Made by a program: the position numbers and the translations under genes. Below are positions 1-7,511 of a DNA stretch of 64,000 nt, in pieces; positions within the stretch are counted from its first letter, which is position 1; each line of letters starts with the position of its first letter. Below the pieces are notes generated by a model, which had not been told where the DNA came from, did no database searches, and was given only the letters and a program-made list of their open reading frames with translations. This DNA is from Sphingopyxis sp. QXT-31 (GTDB taxonomy: Bacteria; Pseudomonadota; Alphaproteobacteria; Sphingomonadales; Sphingomonadaceae): assembly GCF_001984035.1 (NCBI RefSeq), contig NZ_CP019449.1:744001-808000 (forward strand). Direction: 5' to 3'.

Positions 1-1
1 C

Positions 2-220
2 CTGTGGCCCGCCTATCGCGCGCTCGGCGATATTCCACTGCTGATCCTGCGCGGCGCACTGTCGGACATTCTCGCACGCACCGCCGCCGACCGGATGCTC
101 GCCGAACGGCCGACCGCGCGGCTGGTCGAAGTCCCCGGCGTCGGCCACGCCCCGACGATGGACGAGCCCGAGGCGCGCGCCGCGATCGACGCCTGGGCGG
201 CGGAACTGCCCGCGGCGTGA
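2..220 (+). CDS. Alpha/beta hydrolase, C-terminal fragment (5' end outside window)
   Basis: The gene enters from the left edge; only the last 72 residues are visible. The fragment reads like the end of an alpha/beta hydrolase fold: a strand and turn (PLLILRGALSDIL) that normally carries the catalytic Asp, then a strand ending in VPGVGHAP, where the His fits the catalytic histidine. The Asp of SDIL would be the acid. The substrate cannot be told. Its stop TGA overlaps the GTG start of the glycosyltransferase downstream, so the two are probably co-transcribed. Confidence 0.7.
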   Translation: MWPAYRALGDIPLLILRGALSDILARTAADRMLAERPTARLVEVPGVGHAPTMDEPEARAAIDAWAAELPAA

Positions 221-1365
221 GCGACGAGGCGCGTCCGGTCCGCATCCTGCATCTCCATTCGAGCTTCTCGCTCGGCGGCAAGGAAGCGCGCGCGACGCGG
301 CTGATGAACCTGATGGGGGACCGCGCCGAACACGCGATCCTCTCGGCCGTCCCCGACGCGCTCGGCGCGCGGGACGCTATCGATCCGGTCATCAAGGTCG
401 ATTTCCCCGGCGCGGCTGCGCCCGCGCTCCACGGCAAGCCGGGGCCGGTGCGCTATCGCGCGCTGGCACGCTATATGGCGGGGTTCGACCTGATCCTCAG
501 CTATAATTGGGGTTCGATGGACGGGGTGATGGCGCACCGCTGGTTCGCGCGGACGCGCGGCCTGCCGCCGCTGATCCATCACGAGGACGGCTTCAACGAG
601 GACGAGAGCGCCCGGCGCAACTGGAAACGCAACGCCTTCCGCCGCCTCGCGCTGCCGACAGCCAAGGCGCTCGTTGTCCCCTCGACTTTGCTCCAGCGCA
701 TCGCCGCCGACGAATGGGGCGCCAGCGACTGCACCGAACTGATCCGGAACGGCATCGACGTCGCGGCCTATGCGCACGGCCCCGATATGCCGATCGCCGG
801 CATGGAACGCCGCCCCGGCGAGGTCGTGATCGGCACCGTCGCGGGGCTGCGCAAGGTCAAGGACCTGCCGCGCCTCGTCCGCGCGGTCGCGCCGCTGCCC
901 GCCAATGTCCGGCTGGTGATCGTCGGCGAGGGGCCCGAGCGCGATGCGATCCGCGCCGAGGCGGCGGCGTGCGGCATGGCCGACCGGCTGGTGCTGCCCG
1001 GCTTCATGGCCGAACCCGCGCGCTGGATAGGTCATTTCGACCTGCTGGCCTTGTCGTCGAAAAGCGAACAGGCGCCGATCGCGGTGATCGAGGCGATGGC
1101 GGCGGGGCTACCCGTCGCCAGCCCCGATGTCGGCGACGTCGCGGCGATGGTTTCGACCGAGAACGCGCCTTATGTGGCCTCCGACGAAGCCGGGTTCCGC
1201 GCCGCGCTCGCCGACCTCGCCGCCGACGCCGCGCTACGCCGCGCGGTCGGCGAGGCGAACCGCCATGCCGCCGCGCAGCGCTTCGACGAATCAACCATGG
1301 TCGCGGCCTATGAAAGCCTCTATGGACGGGCGCTGGAAGGTCGCCGTCTCTTCTCCCGGGGATAG
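217..1365 (+). CDS. Glycosyltransferase family 4 (GT-B fold)
   Basis: A 382-aa retaining glycosyltransferase of the GT4/glycogen-synthase-like type, expected to move a sugar from a nucleotide donor to an envelope or exopolysaccharide acceptor in the cytoplasm. The N-terminal Rossmann half opens with RILHLHSSFSLGGKEARA, the acceptor-side glycine loop typical of GT4. The C-terminal donor half has GTVAGLRKVKD, VIVGEGPERD and the E-x7-E motif at E284/E292. The open frame extends further upstream, but GTG 217 overlaps the stop of the hydrolase and begins just before the first conserved strand. No other polysaccharide genes are nearby, so the acceptor is unknown. Confidence 0.8.
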   Translation: MSDEARPVRILHLHSSFSLGGKEARATRLMNLMGDRAEHAILSAVPDALGARDAIDPVIKVDFPGAAAPALHGKPGPVRYRALARYMAGFDLILSYNWGSMDGVMAHRWFARTRGLPPLIHHEDGFNEDESARRNWKRNAFRRLALPTAKALVVPSTLLQRIAADEWGASDCTELIRNGIDVAAYAHGPDMPIAGMERRPGEVVIGTVAGLRKVKDLPRLVRAVAPLPANVRLVIVGEGPERDAIRAEAAACGMADRLVLPGFMAEPARWIGHFDLLALSSKSEQAPIAVIEAMAAGLPVASPDVGDVAAMVSTENAPYVASDEAGFRAALADLAADAALRRAVGEANRHAAAQRFDESTMVAAYESLYGRALEGRRLFSRG

Positions 1366-1464
1366 GCCGCACGGCCATTGACTTTCGGCGTCGCCTTCCG
1401 CTTACGGAAGCGCAAATCGGGGCCCGATTGCGCCATGCAGTCGGGCGGAGAGAAAGAGGTTCTC

Positions 1465-2868
1465 GTGTTCAAAGGTTTGAAGCCCATCGTTTACGGCGGC
1501 CGCGAAGTGTGGCCGCTGGTTGAGGGGGGCAAGGGCGTGTCCGCAACCAACCATATGTCGAGCGGCGCCTGGGCCGCGGCGGGCGGCATCGGCACCGTCT
1601 CGGCGGTCAACGCCGACAGCTACGACGCCGAGGGCAAGATCGTTCCGCAGGTCTATAATGCGCTGACCCGGCGCGAGCGCCACGAGGAACTGATCCAGTA
1701 CGGCATCGACGGCGCCGTCGCGCAGGTCGAGCGCGCCTATGAACTGGCAGGCGGCAAGGGCGCGATCAACATCAACGTGCTCTGGGAAATGGGCGGCGCG
1801 CAGCAGATCCTCGAGGGCGTGCTGTCGCGGACCAAGGGCATGATCGCCGGGGTCACCTGCGGCGCGGGCATGCCGTACAGGCTCAGCGAAATCGCCGAGC
1901 GCCACAATGTGATGTATCTGCCGATCATCAGCTCGGCGCGCGCGTTTCGCGCGCTGTGGAAGCGCGCCTATCACAAGGTGCCGCACCTGCTCGGCGCGGT
2001 CGTCTACGAAGATCCCTGGCTTGCGGGCGGCCACAACGGCCTGTCGAACGCCGAAGACCCGCTGGTGCCGCAGGATCCGTTCCCGCGCGTGAAGGCGGTG
2101 CGCGACACGATGCGCGCCGAGGGCATCGCCGACAGCGTGCCGATCGTGATGGCGGGCGGGGTCTGGTATCTGCGCGACTGGGAGGACTGGATCGACAATC
2201 CCGAACTCGGCCAGATCGTCTTCCAGTACGGAACGCGGCCGCTGCTCACCGAAGAAAGCCCGATCCCGCAGGCGTGGAAGGATCGCCTCCGCACCCTCGA
2301 CGACGGCGACGTGCTGCTCCACCGCTTCTCGCCGACCGGCTTCTATTCGAGCGCGGTGCGCACGCCGTTCCTGCGCGATCTCGAGGCGCGCTCGGAGCGC
2401 CAGATCCCCTATTCGAAGCAGGAAGCCGGCGACCATATCGTCCAGCTCGACGTCGGGGTGAAGGGCAAGAATTTCTGGGTCACCCCCCACGACCGCGCCC
2501 GCGCGCGCGACTGGTTCGCCGAAGGCTATACCGAGGCGCTCAAGACTCCCGACAACACCGTCGTCTTCGTGACCGACAGCGACAAGGCGATCATCCGCAA
2601 GGACCAGACCGACTGTATGGGCTGCTTGTCGCATTGCGCTTTTTCGTCGTGGAAGGACCATGACGACTACACCACCGGCTACCTCGCCGACCCGCGCAGC
2701 TTTTGCATCCAGAAGACGCTGCAGGACATCGCGCATGGCGGCGACCCCGAGCAGAATCTGATGTTTGCGGGCCATGCCGCATTCAACTTCAAGACCGATC
2801 CCTTCTACTCGAACAACTTCACGCCCACGGTGAAGCAGCTCGTCGACCGGATCCTGACCGGCGATTGA
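1465..2868 (+). CDS. Nitronate monooxygenase-like FMN oxidoreductase with C-terminal cysteine cluster
   Basis: A 467-aa TIM-barrel flavoprotein of the 2-nitropropane dioxygenase/nitronate monooxygenase superfamily. Typical features are the N-terminal strand with VSATNHMSSG, GVTCGAGMPY, the phosphate-binding VMAGGVW segment and a QYGTRP strand. The family oxidises alkyl nitronates or related compounds with FMN; the real substrate here is unknown. Beyond the usual barrel is a C-terminal segment with C384-x2-C387-x3-C391 and C414, which could bind an iron-sulfur cluster or zinc. The GTG at 1465 follows an AGAAAGAGG ribosome site; an ATG at 1435 would add ten residues. The gene stands alone, 19 nt from a convergent dehydrogenase gene. 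Confidence 0.75.
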   Translation: MFKGLKPIVYGGREVWPLVEGGKGVSATNHMSSGAWAAAGGIGTVSAVNADSYDAEGKIVPQVYNALTRRERHEELIQYGIDGAVAQVERAYELAGGKGAININVLWEMGGAQQILEGVLSRTKGMIAGVTCGAGMPYRLSEIAERHNVMYLPIISSARAFRALWKRAYHKVPHLLGAVVYEDPWLAGGHNGLSNAEDPLVPQDPFPRVKAVRDTMRAEGIADSVPIVMAGGVWYLRDWEDWIDNPELGQIVFQYGTRPLLTEESPIPQAWKDRLRTLDDGDVLLHRFSPTGFYSSAVRTPFLRDLEARSERQIPYSKQEAGDHIVQLDVGVKGKNFWVTPHDRARARDWFAEGYTEALKTPDNTVVFVTDSDKAIIRKDQTDCMGCLSHCAFSSWKDHDDYTTGYLADPRSFCIQKTLQDIAHGGDPEQNLMFAGHAAFNFKTDPFYSNNFTPTVKQLVDRILTGD

Positions 2869-2886
2869 TCCGCCGGGAGGGGAGGG

Positions 2887-3885
2887 TCAGGCCCACCCCT
2901 CCAGCACCTGATCGGGCGGCCGGTGCCCGTCGCTCCACGCGCGGATATTGGCGATGACCTTTTCGCCCGACGCCTCGCGCCCCTCGATCGTCGCCGAGCC
3001 CAGGTGCGGCAGCAGCACGACATTGTCGAGCGCGAGCAGTTCGGGGTCGACCGCGGGTTCGTGCGTATAGACGTCGAGCCCCGCGCCCGCGATGCGTCCG
3101 GTCTTGAGCGCCGCGATCAGCGCCGCTTCGTCGACGATTTCGCCGCGCGCGGTGTTGATCAGATAGGCGGTGGGCTTCATCGCCGCGATCCGCGCCGCGC
3201 TGACCATCTCGTGCGTCTCGCTCGTGTGCGGGCAATGGATCGTCACCACGTCGCTGATGCGCAGCAGCGTATCGACGCTCGCATGATAGCTCGCGCCCAG
3301 TTCCTCTTCGATCGCCTCGGGCAGGCGGCGGCGGTTGTGATAATGGATCGACAGCCCGAACGCCCGCGCGCGCCGCGCGACCGCGAGGCCGATGCGCCCC
3401 ATGCCGATGATGCCGAGCAATTTTCCTCCGACGCGGTGGCCGAGCATCGCGCTCGGTGCCCAGCCCTGCCACTGGCCCGATCGCATGAGCTTCTCGCCCT
3501 CGGCCAGCCGGCGCGGGACCGAGAGGATCAGCGCCATCGTCATGTCGGCGGTATCCTCGGTGAACACCCCCGGGGTGTTCGACACCATGATGCCCCTGGC
3601 GCGCGCGGCGGCGAGGTCGATATGGTCAACCCCGGCGCCGAAATTGGCGATCAGCTTGAGCCGTTCGCCCGCCGCCGCGATCACCTCGGCGTCGATCTCG
3701 TCGGTCACCGTCGGCACGAACACGTCGCAATCGGCGACCGCGGCCTTCAATTCGTCCTTGCTGAACGCATGGTCTTGCGCCGACAGCGCGACGTCGAACA
3801 ATTCGGCCATGCGCGCCTCGACATGCGGCATCAGCTGGCGGGTGACGATGACGCGCGGGCGCCGTGGGCGGGATGAATCGGGCAT
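2887..3885 (-). CDS. D-isomer specific 2-hydroxyacid dehydrogenase
   Basis: A 332-aa NAD(P)-dependent dehydrogenase of the glyoxylate/hydroxypyruvate reductase type, reducing 2-oxoacids to D-2-hydroxyacids in the cytoplasm. The cofactor Rossmann motif LLGIIGMGRIG is clear. The three active-site landmarks follow in order: Arg in LINTARGEI, Glu in DVYTHEP and His in LPHLGSAT. The chosen ATG gives the normal family start (MPDSSRPRRPRVIVTR); the longer open frame adds 39 residues of low-complexity sequence. It runs convergent to the flavoprotein gene. Which 2-oxoacid it uses cannot be read from sequence; glyoxylate or hydroxypyruvate is most likely. Confidence 0.88.
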   Translation of the reverse strand: MPDSSRPRRPRVIVTRQLMPHVEARMAELFDVALSAQDHAFSKDELKAAVADCDVFVPTVTDEIDAEVIAAAGERLKLIANFGAGVDHIDLAAARARGIMVSNTPGVFTEDTADMTMALILSVPRRLAEGEKLMRSGQWQGWAPSAMLGHRVGGKLLGIIGMGRIGLAVARRARAFGLSIHYHNRRRLPEAIEEELGASYHASVDTLLRISDVVTIHCPHTSETHEMVSAARIAAMKPTAYLINTARGEIVDEAALIAALKTGRIAGAGLDVYTHEPAVDPELLALDNVVLLPHLGSATIEGREASGEKVIANIRAWSDGHRPPDQVLEGWA

Positions 3886-4011
3886 GGCGCCGATAGAGCG
3901 CGCGCGCGCCGGGGGGTCAAGGGGCGCGTTGCTGCGCAACCGGTGGGTAGTCCGGCGCATTTGTGATCGTCGCCGGTTGAAAAAGCGCGGCGCTTGCGAC
4001 AAGGATCAGCG

Positions 4012-4470
4012 ATGACCAGCCGACATTTCGCCGTGATCTTGCTAAGCCTTGCCGTGGTGGGACCGGCGGCAGCACAGTCCGACCCCGAACTCCCTTATTG
4101 GGCGTCGATCAGCGTTGACGAGGCGCGGATGCGCAAGGGGCCGTCGCCCGACGTGCCGGTGATCTGGGAATATCGCCGCAAGGACCTGCCGGTAAAGGTG
4201 GTCGCGCGGCACGAGACCTGGCGCAAGATCGAGGATCCCGACGGTACGCAGGGCTGGATGGCGGCGCGGCTTCTCAGCCGCACGCGCACCGCGATCGTCG
4301 TCGGCGATATCCGCCCTTTGCGCGAAGCGGCGAGCAGTTCGTCGCCCGTCCTTTACCGCGCGGAGCCCGGTGTCGTCGGCAAGATCAGCGACTGCGCGAA
4401 CGGCTGGTGCATGCTCGACGTCAAGGGGCGCCGCGGCTGGATCCAAACCGACCATATCTGGGGCGACTGA
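4012..4470 (+). CDS. Secreted bacterial SH3-domain protein
   Basis: A 152-aa exported protein with a signal peptide of about 22 residues ending AAA-QS. The mature part holds two SH3b-like repeats. The first is roughly residues 33-88 (ARMRKGPSPDVPVIW, then WRKIEDPDGTQGWM). The second is roughly residues 90-150 (IRPLREAASSSSPVLY, then GWCMLDVKGRRGWI). Such proteins bind cell-wall or protein ligands in the periplasm; no enzymatic residues are visible. The ATG at 4012 was preferred to the in-frame TTG six codons earlier because it begins the signal peptide directly. It faces a convergent lipoprotein gene across a hairpin. Confidence 0.8.
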   Translation: MTSRHFAVILLSLAVVGPAAAQSDPELPYWASISVDEARMRKGPSPDVPVIWEYRRKDLPVKVVARHETWRKIEDPDGTQGWMAARLLSRTRTAIVVGDIRPLREAASSSSPVLYRAEPGVVGKISDCANGWCMLDVKGRRGWIQTDHIWGD

Positions 4471-4496
4471 CGGCGGGGCGATCGCCGCGCCGTCAG
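4467..4496. terminator. Hairpin between convergent SH3 and lipoprotein genes
   Basis: CTGACGGC (4467-4474) pairs perfectly with GCCGTCAG (4489-4496) around a GC-rich loop that is itself partly palindromic (GCGATCGC). It sits exactly where the two convergent genes end, so a bidirectional terminator is plausible. There is no clear U-run, which lowers confidence. Confidence 0.45.
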
Positions 4497-4505
4497 CGCG
4501 GCTGA

Positions 4506-4898
4506 TCAGCTCTTCTTCGGGGTCACCGTCACCGTCACCCCCTTGGGATCGGTGGCGGTAAAGCTGCCGTCGGCGCCGGGGGCGCTGACCGTCCAGCATG
4601 CCTCGGGCTCGTCGCCGTCGGGGTCGAAACAATCCTTGCCATCCTTGTTGGCAAACTTGCCTTTGATTTCCTTGCCGTCGGGACCCACATCGACATAGGT
4701 GCCGTCTGGGTTGATCACGGTCGACGCCATCGTGCCATCGGCCATCTTCACGTCGTAGCTGCCGGGTGCGGTCGTCGGTGCGGCCGCAGCAGCGGGCGCC
4801 TCCTCGGAGGCCGGCGCGGCGGTTTCGGCTTTTTCGTCGGTCTTTTCCGAACAGGCCGACAAGGCGGCCAGCGCCGCGATCAGAACCAGCTTTTTCAT
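4506..4898 (-). CDS. Small putative lipoprotein, unknown function
   Basis: A 130-residue protein beginning MKKLVLIAALAALSAC, a lipoprotein signal with lipobox LSAC at about residues 13-16. An Ala/Glu/Pro-rich tether of about 30 residues follows, then a compact domain with KMADGTMASTVINPDGTY, repeated DPDGD-type turns and a final VTVTPKK strand. The turns and two cysteines (CFDPDGD, ACWTV) suggest a small beta-domain anchored to the membrane. I do not recognise a named family. It lies between two convergently oriented features and is probably transcribed alone. Confidence 0.7.
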   Translation of the reverse strand: MKKLVLIAALAALSACSEKTDEKAETAAPASEEAPAAAAAPTTAPGSYDVKMADGTMASTVINPDGTYVDVGPDGKEIKGKFANKDGKDCFDPDGDEPEACWTVSAPGADGSFTATDPKGVTVTVTPKKS

Positions 4899-4982
4899 GG
4901 ACAGTCTCCCCTGCGTGACCCAGGGGGAAGGCTAAGTGTGGCCGAACGCGGACGCAACCCCATTCTGGCACCGGGCACAGCG

Positions 4983-5012
4983 AAAGGGCCGGACGGTTGC
5001 CCGTCCGGCCCT
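4983..5012 (-). terminator. Rho-independent terminator of the RcnB-family gene
   Basis: A perfect 12-bp GC-rich stem (arms 4985-4996 and 5001-5012) with a GCAA tetraloop on the minus strand is followed on that strand by TTT. It starts 18 nt beyond the stop of the minus-strand gene at 5030-5494. Confidence 0.75.
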
Positions 5013-5029
5013 CCCCATGACCCGCTGGT

Positions 5030-5494
5030 TTAGCGCCAGCGGAAGTGGTTGCGATAGACCTGCACCACCCGGCCGTTGCGCGTGTTGACGAGCAACAGGT
5101 CGTTATAGTGGCGGACATAGGTCAGATTGCGGCCCGCGCGCGGCACGCCCCAGCGGCTGTCCCAGGTCGGACGATAGCTCGGCGCGTAGTAGTTCGAGCG
5201 GAGCGTCGCACCGACGCGGAACTGCTGATATTTGAACGGCGCGCGATAATTTTGGTAGCGCGTGTCGCGGCGCCAGTCGCGCTTGCTGTCGCGCAGGTCG
5301 CCTTTGGCGTCGCGCAGTTCGCGGCGTTCCTCGCGGACGTCGCTGCGGTCGCCATAACGCTTCGCATCGCGCAGCTCGCGCTGCTCTTCGCGGACGTCCT
5401 GACGATCCTTGCGGATTTCGCGGGTCTGCGCCTGCGCAACCGCGGGAACCATCATCGCGGCGATCAGGCCGGCGGTGAGAAATTTGCTCTTCAT
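5030..5494 (-). CDS. RcnB-family periplasmic protein
   Basis: A 154-aa secreted protein: signal peptide MKSKFLTAGLIAAMMVPAVAQA, then a highly charged helical stretch built from repeats of the type DVREEQRELRDAKR (about residues 25-75), then a C-terminal domain rich in Tyr/Arg that ends NGRVVQVYRNHFRW. This matches the RcnB family, whose E. coli founder modulates nickel/cobalt homeostasis from the periplasm. The long RE/RD repeat is typical of sphingomonad members and may not bind metal. It has its own terminator and no metal-transport gene beside it, so a nickel role is only by family. Confidence 0.75.
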   Translation of the reverse strand: MKSKFLTAGLIAAMMVPAVAQAQTREIRKDRQDVREEQRELRDAKRYGDRSDVREERRELRDAKGDLRDSKRDWRRDTRYQNYRAPFKYQQFRVGATLRSNYYAPSYRPTWDSRWGVPRAGRNLTYVRHYNDLLLVNTRNGRVVQVYRNHFRWR

Positions 5495-5836
5495 TGTGCC
5501 ATTCCTTTTCAGTCGGTCAGGGGGAGGGGATCTGCCCGATGACTGAGGAATGGATTACGCGAGTCGTTTTGAATTGTTCCGGAACGGCGCGTTTATTTTC
5601 AGGACATTAGTGTCGCAATTTGTCGCGGCGGAACGACGAAGGGGCGCCGTCTTGCGACGAGTTTCAGGAACTTGGTCGGCGCCAACAAAAAAGCCCTCCC
5701 CCTTTATGGGGGAGGGTTGGGTGGGGGTGATGTCTCGTGCGTCGGCCCACGCCTGCACCATCACCCCTACCGCTGCGACTAGGAAGCAAGCTTCCAAGTC
5801 TCGCTGCCTCCCCCATCAAGGGGGAGGGACGGGTGG
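5495..5836. repeat. Intergenic inverted repeat cluster (5693-5835), no gene seen
   Basis: This 342-nt gap contains no credible gene. At 5694-5716 a CCCTCCCCC arm folds on GGGGGAGGG. The block GGTGGGGGTGATG further on pairs with CATCACCCC near 5760, and a second CCCTCCCCC-like hairpin lies at 5807-5828. The whole is a compound inverted repeat related to those at 7369-7489, 46889-47052, 57934-58071 and 63837-63982. It directly follows the stop of the thiolase gene and may end its transcript. Confidence 0.6.
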
Positions 5837-7024
5837 TCAGACGAGTTCGATCGCCACCGCGGTCGCTTCGCCGCCGCCGATGCACAGGCTCGCGATGCCG
5901 CGGGTCTTGCCGTGGCGCTGGAGTGCGGCGATCAGCGTGGTGATGATGCGGGTGCCGCTGGCGCCGATCGGATGGCCGAGCGCGGTCGCACCGCCATGGA
6001 CGTTGATCTTTTCGCGCGGGATGCCGAGGTCGTGCATCGCGAACATCGCGACGCAGGCGAACGCTTCATTGACCTCGAACAGGTCGACGTCGCCGATCGA
6101 CCAGCCGGTCTTGGCGAGCAATTTGTTGATCGCGCCGACGGGGGCGACGGTGAAGTCCTTGGGCTCCTGCGCATGCGCGGTGTGGGCAACGAGGCGCGCG
6201 ACGGGCTTGGCGCCCTTGGCATCGGCGACCGACTGGCGCGTCAGCACCACCGCGGCGGCGCCGTCGGAGATCGAGCTGCTGGTCGCGGCGGTGATCGTGC
6301 CGTCCTTGGCGAAGGCGGGCTTCAGCGTCGGGATCTTGTCGGGCATCGCCTTGCCCGGCGCCTCGTCGGTGTCGACGACGACGTCGCCCTTGCGGCCGGC
6401 GATCGTCACCGGCGCGATCTCGGCGGCGAAGGCGCCGTCGGCGATCGCGGCCTTGGCGCGGCTCAGCGATTCGAGCGTATAATCGTCCTGCGCCTGGCGC
6501 GAGAGCTGATAGGCGTCGGCGGTGTCCTGCGCGAAGGTGCCCATCGCGCGGCCCGCCTCATAGGCGTCTTCCAGCCCGTCGAGGAACATATGGTCATAGG
6601 CGGTGTCGTGCCCGATGCGCGCGCCCGAGCGATGCTTCTTGAGGAGGTACGGCGCGTTGGTCATCGATTCCATGCCGCCTGCGACGACCAGATCGATGCT
6701 GCCCGCGGCGAGCGCTTCGGCGCCCATGATCACGGTCTGCATGCCCGAACCGCACACCTTGTTGACCGTGGTCGCCTGAACCGACTTGGGCAGGCCGGCC
6801 TTGATCGCGGCCTGGCGCGCCGGTGCTTGGCCGAGCCCGGCAGGGAGCACGCAGCCCATATAAATACGCTCGATATCGTCGCCCGACACGCCCGCGCGCT
6901 CGACCGCCGCCTTGACCGCAGTGGCGCCGAGGTCGGTCGCGCTCGCGTCCGACAAGGCGCCCTGCATGCCACCCATCGGAGTGCGCGCATAGGAGAGGAA
7001 AACGACGGGATCGGTGGCGGTCAT
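5837..7024 (-). CDS. Acetyl-CoA C-acetyltransferase (thiolase)
   Basis: A 395-aa thiolase that condenses two acetyl-CoA to acetoacetyl-CoA or cleaves 3-ketoacyl-CoA. All catalytic landmarks are present: nucleophile C91 in VNKVCGSGMQ, NEAFA near the middle of the C-terminal half, H351 in GHPIGASG, and the acid/base C381 in CIGGGEA. Length and spacing match biosynthetic tetrameric thiolases (AtoB/PhaA type). No phaB or beta-oxidation partner is adjacent, so whether it serves polyhydroxybutyrate, ketone or fatty-acid metabolism is open. A direct repeat 140 nt upstream may be a control site. Confidence 0.92.
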   Translation of the reverse strand: MTATDPVVFLSYARTPMGGMQGALSDASATDLGATAVKAAVERAGVSGDDIERIYMGCVLPAGLGQAPARQAAIKAGLPKSVQATTVNKVCGSGMQTVIMGAEALAAGSIDLVVAGGMESMTNAPYLLKKHRSGARIGHDTAYDHMFLDGLEDAYEAGRAMGTFAQDTADAYQLSRQAQDDYTLESLSRAKAAIADGAFAAEIAPVTIAGRKGDVVVDTDEAPGKAMPDKIPTLKPAFAKDGTITAATSSSISDGAAAVVLTRQSVADAKGAKPVARLVAHTAHAQEPKDFTVAPVGAINKLLAKTGWSIGDVDLFEVNEAFACVAMFAMHDLGIPREKINVHGGATALGHPIGASGTRIITTLIAALQRHGKTRGIASLCIGGGEATAVAIELV

Positions 7025-7511
7025 AGCGAGAGACTCCGTAGGGGAAAACAGATCGGCGGCCCGATTAGCCCAAATGCTGCAACTGCGAAAGGGGGAGGAA
7101 AGCCGATCTCCCCGGTCGCCGTTGGCCGAGGGTGATGGCCCTTATACCCCGCGGCGACGCGCCAAAGTTCAGTAAAGTTCAGTCCAATAGCGAGCCCCTC
7201 GGCGTTGCCACCCCAAGGCGATCGGCGGTCGAGTCGCGGGCCCGAGCGCGAGGGGCGCCGGTTGTCCGCCAATCTTGAACCATAGCGAGATTTATTAGGA
7301 AAGCGGTTTTTCGCGGCGGAGTTTGGGGGCGGGTGGCGAAGGTCTGGAAAGGAGTGATTTAAGCAATTCCCCTCCCTTTTAGGGAGGGGTTAGGGGTGGG
7401 TAGCGAGCGAAGCGAGCAAGAGGCAGAGCGCCGCCTTCGGCGGCCACCCACTCCCGGCCCCTCCCTTGCAGGGAGGGGAGATCAACGTCCGCTCCCACCC
7501 GAGATCGGTCA
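7025..7511. repeat. Intergenic region with 10-bp tandem repeat and inverted repeat
   Basis: No gene is seen in these 487 nt. Two perfect adjacent copies of AAAGTTCAGT lie at 7164-7183, upstream of the thiolase. At 7369-7489 is an inverted repeat with arms of the type CCCCTCCCTTTT/AGGGAGGGG, enclosing a GCGAGCGAAGCGAGC palindrome and a second CCCCTCCC...GGGAGGGG hairpin. The repeat lies just past the stop of the DUF885 gene and could end its transcript. Confidence 0.6.

Noticed and set aside
5550..6482. 310-aa plus-strand frame across the repeat and antisense to the thiolase
   Set aside because: It runs through an inverted repeat and then antisense to a gene with all catalytic motifs.
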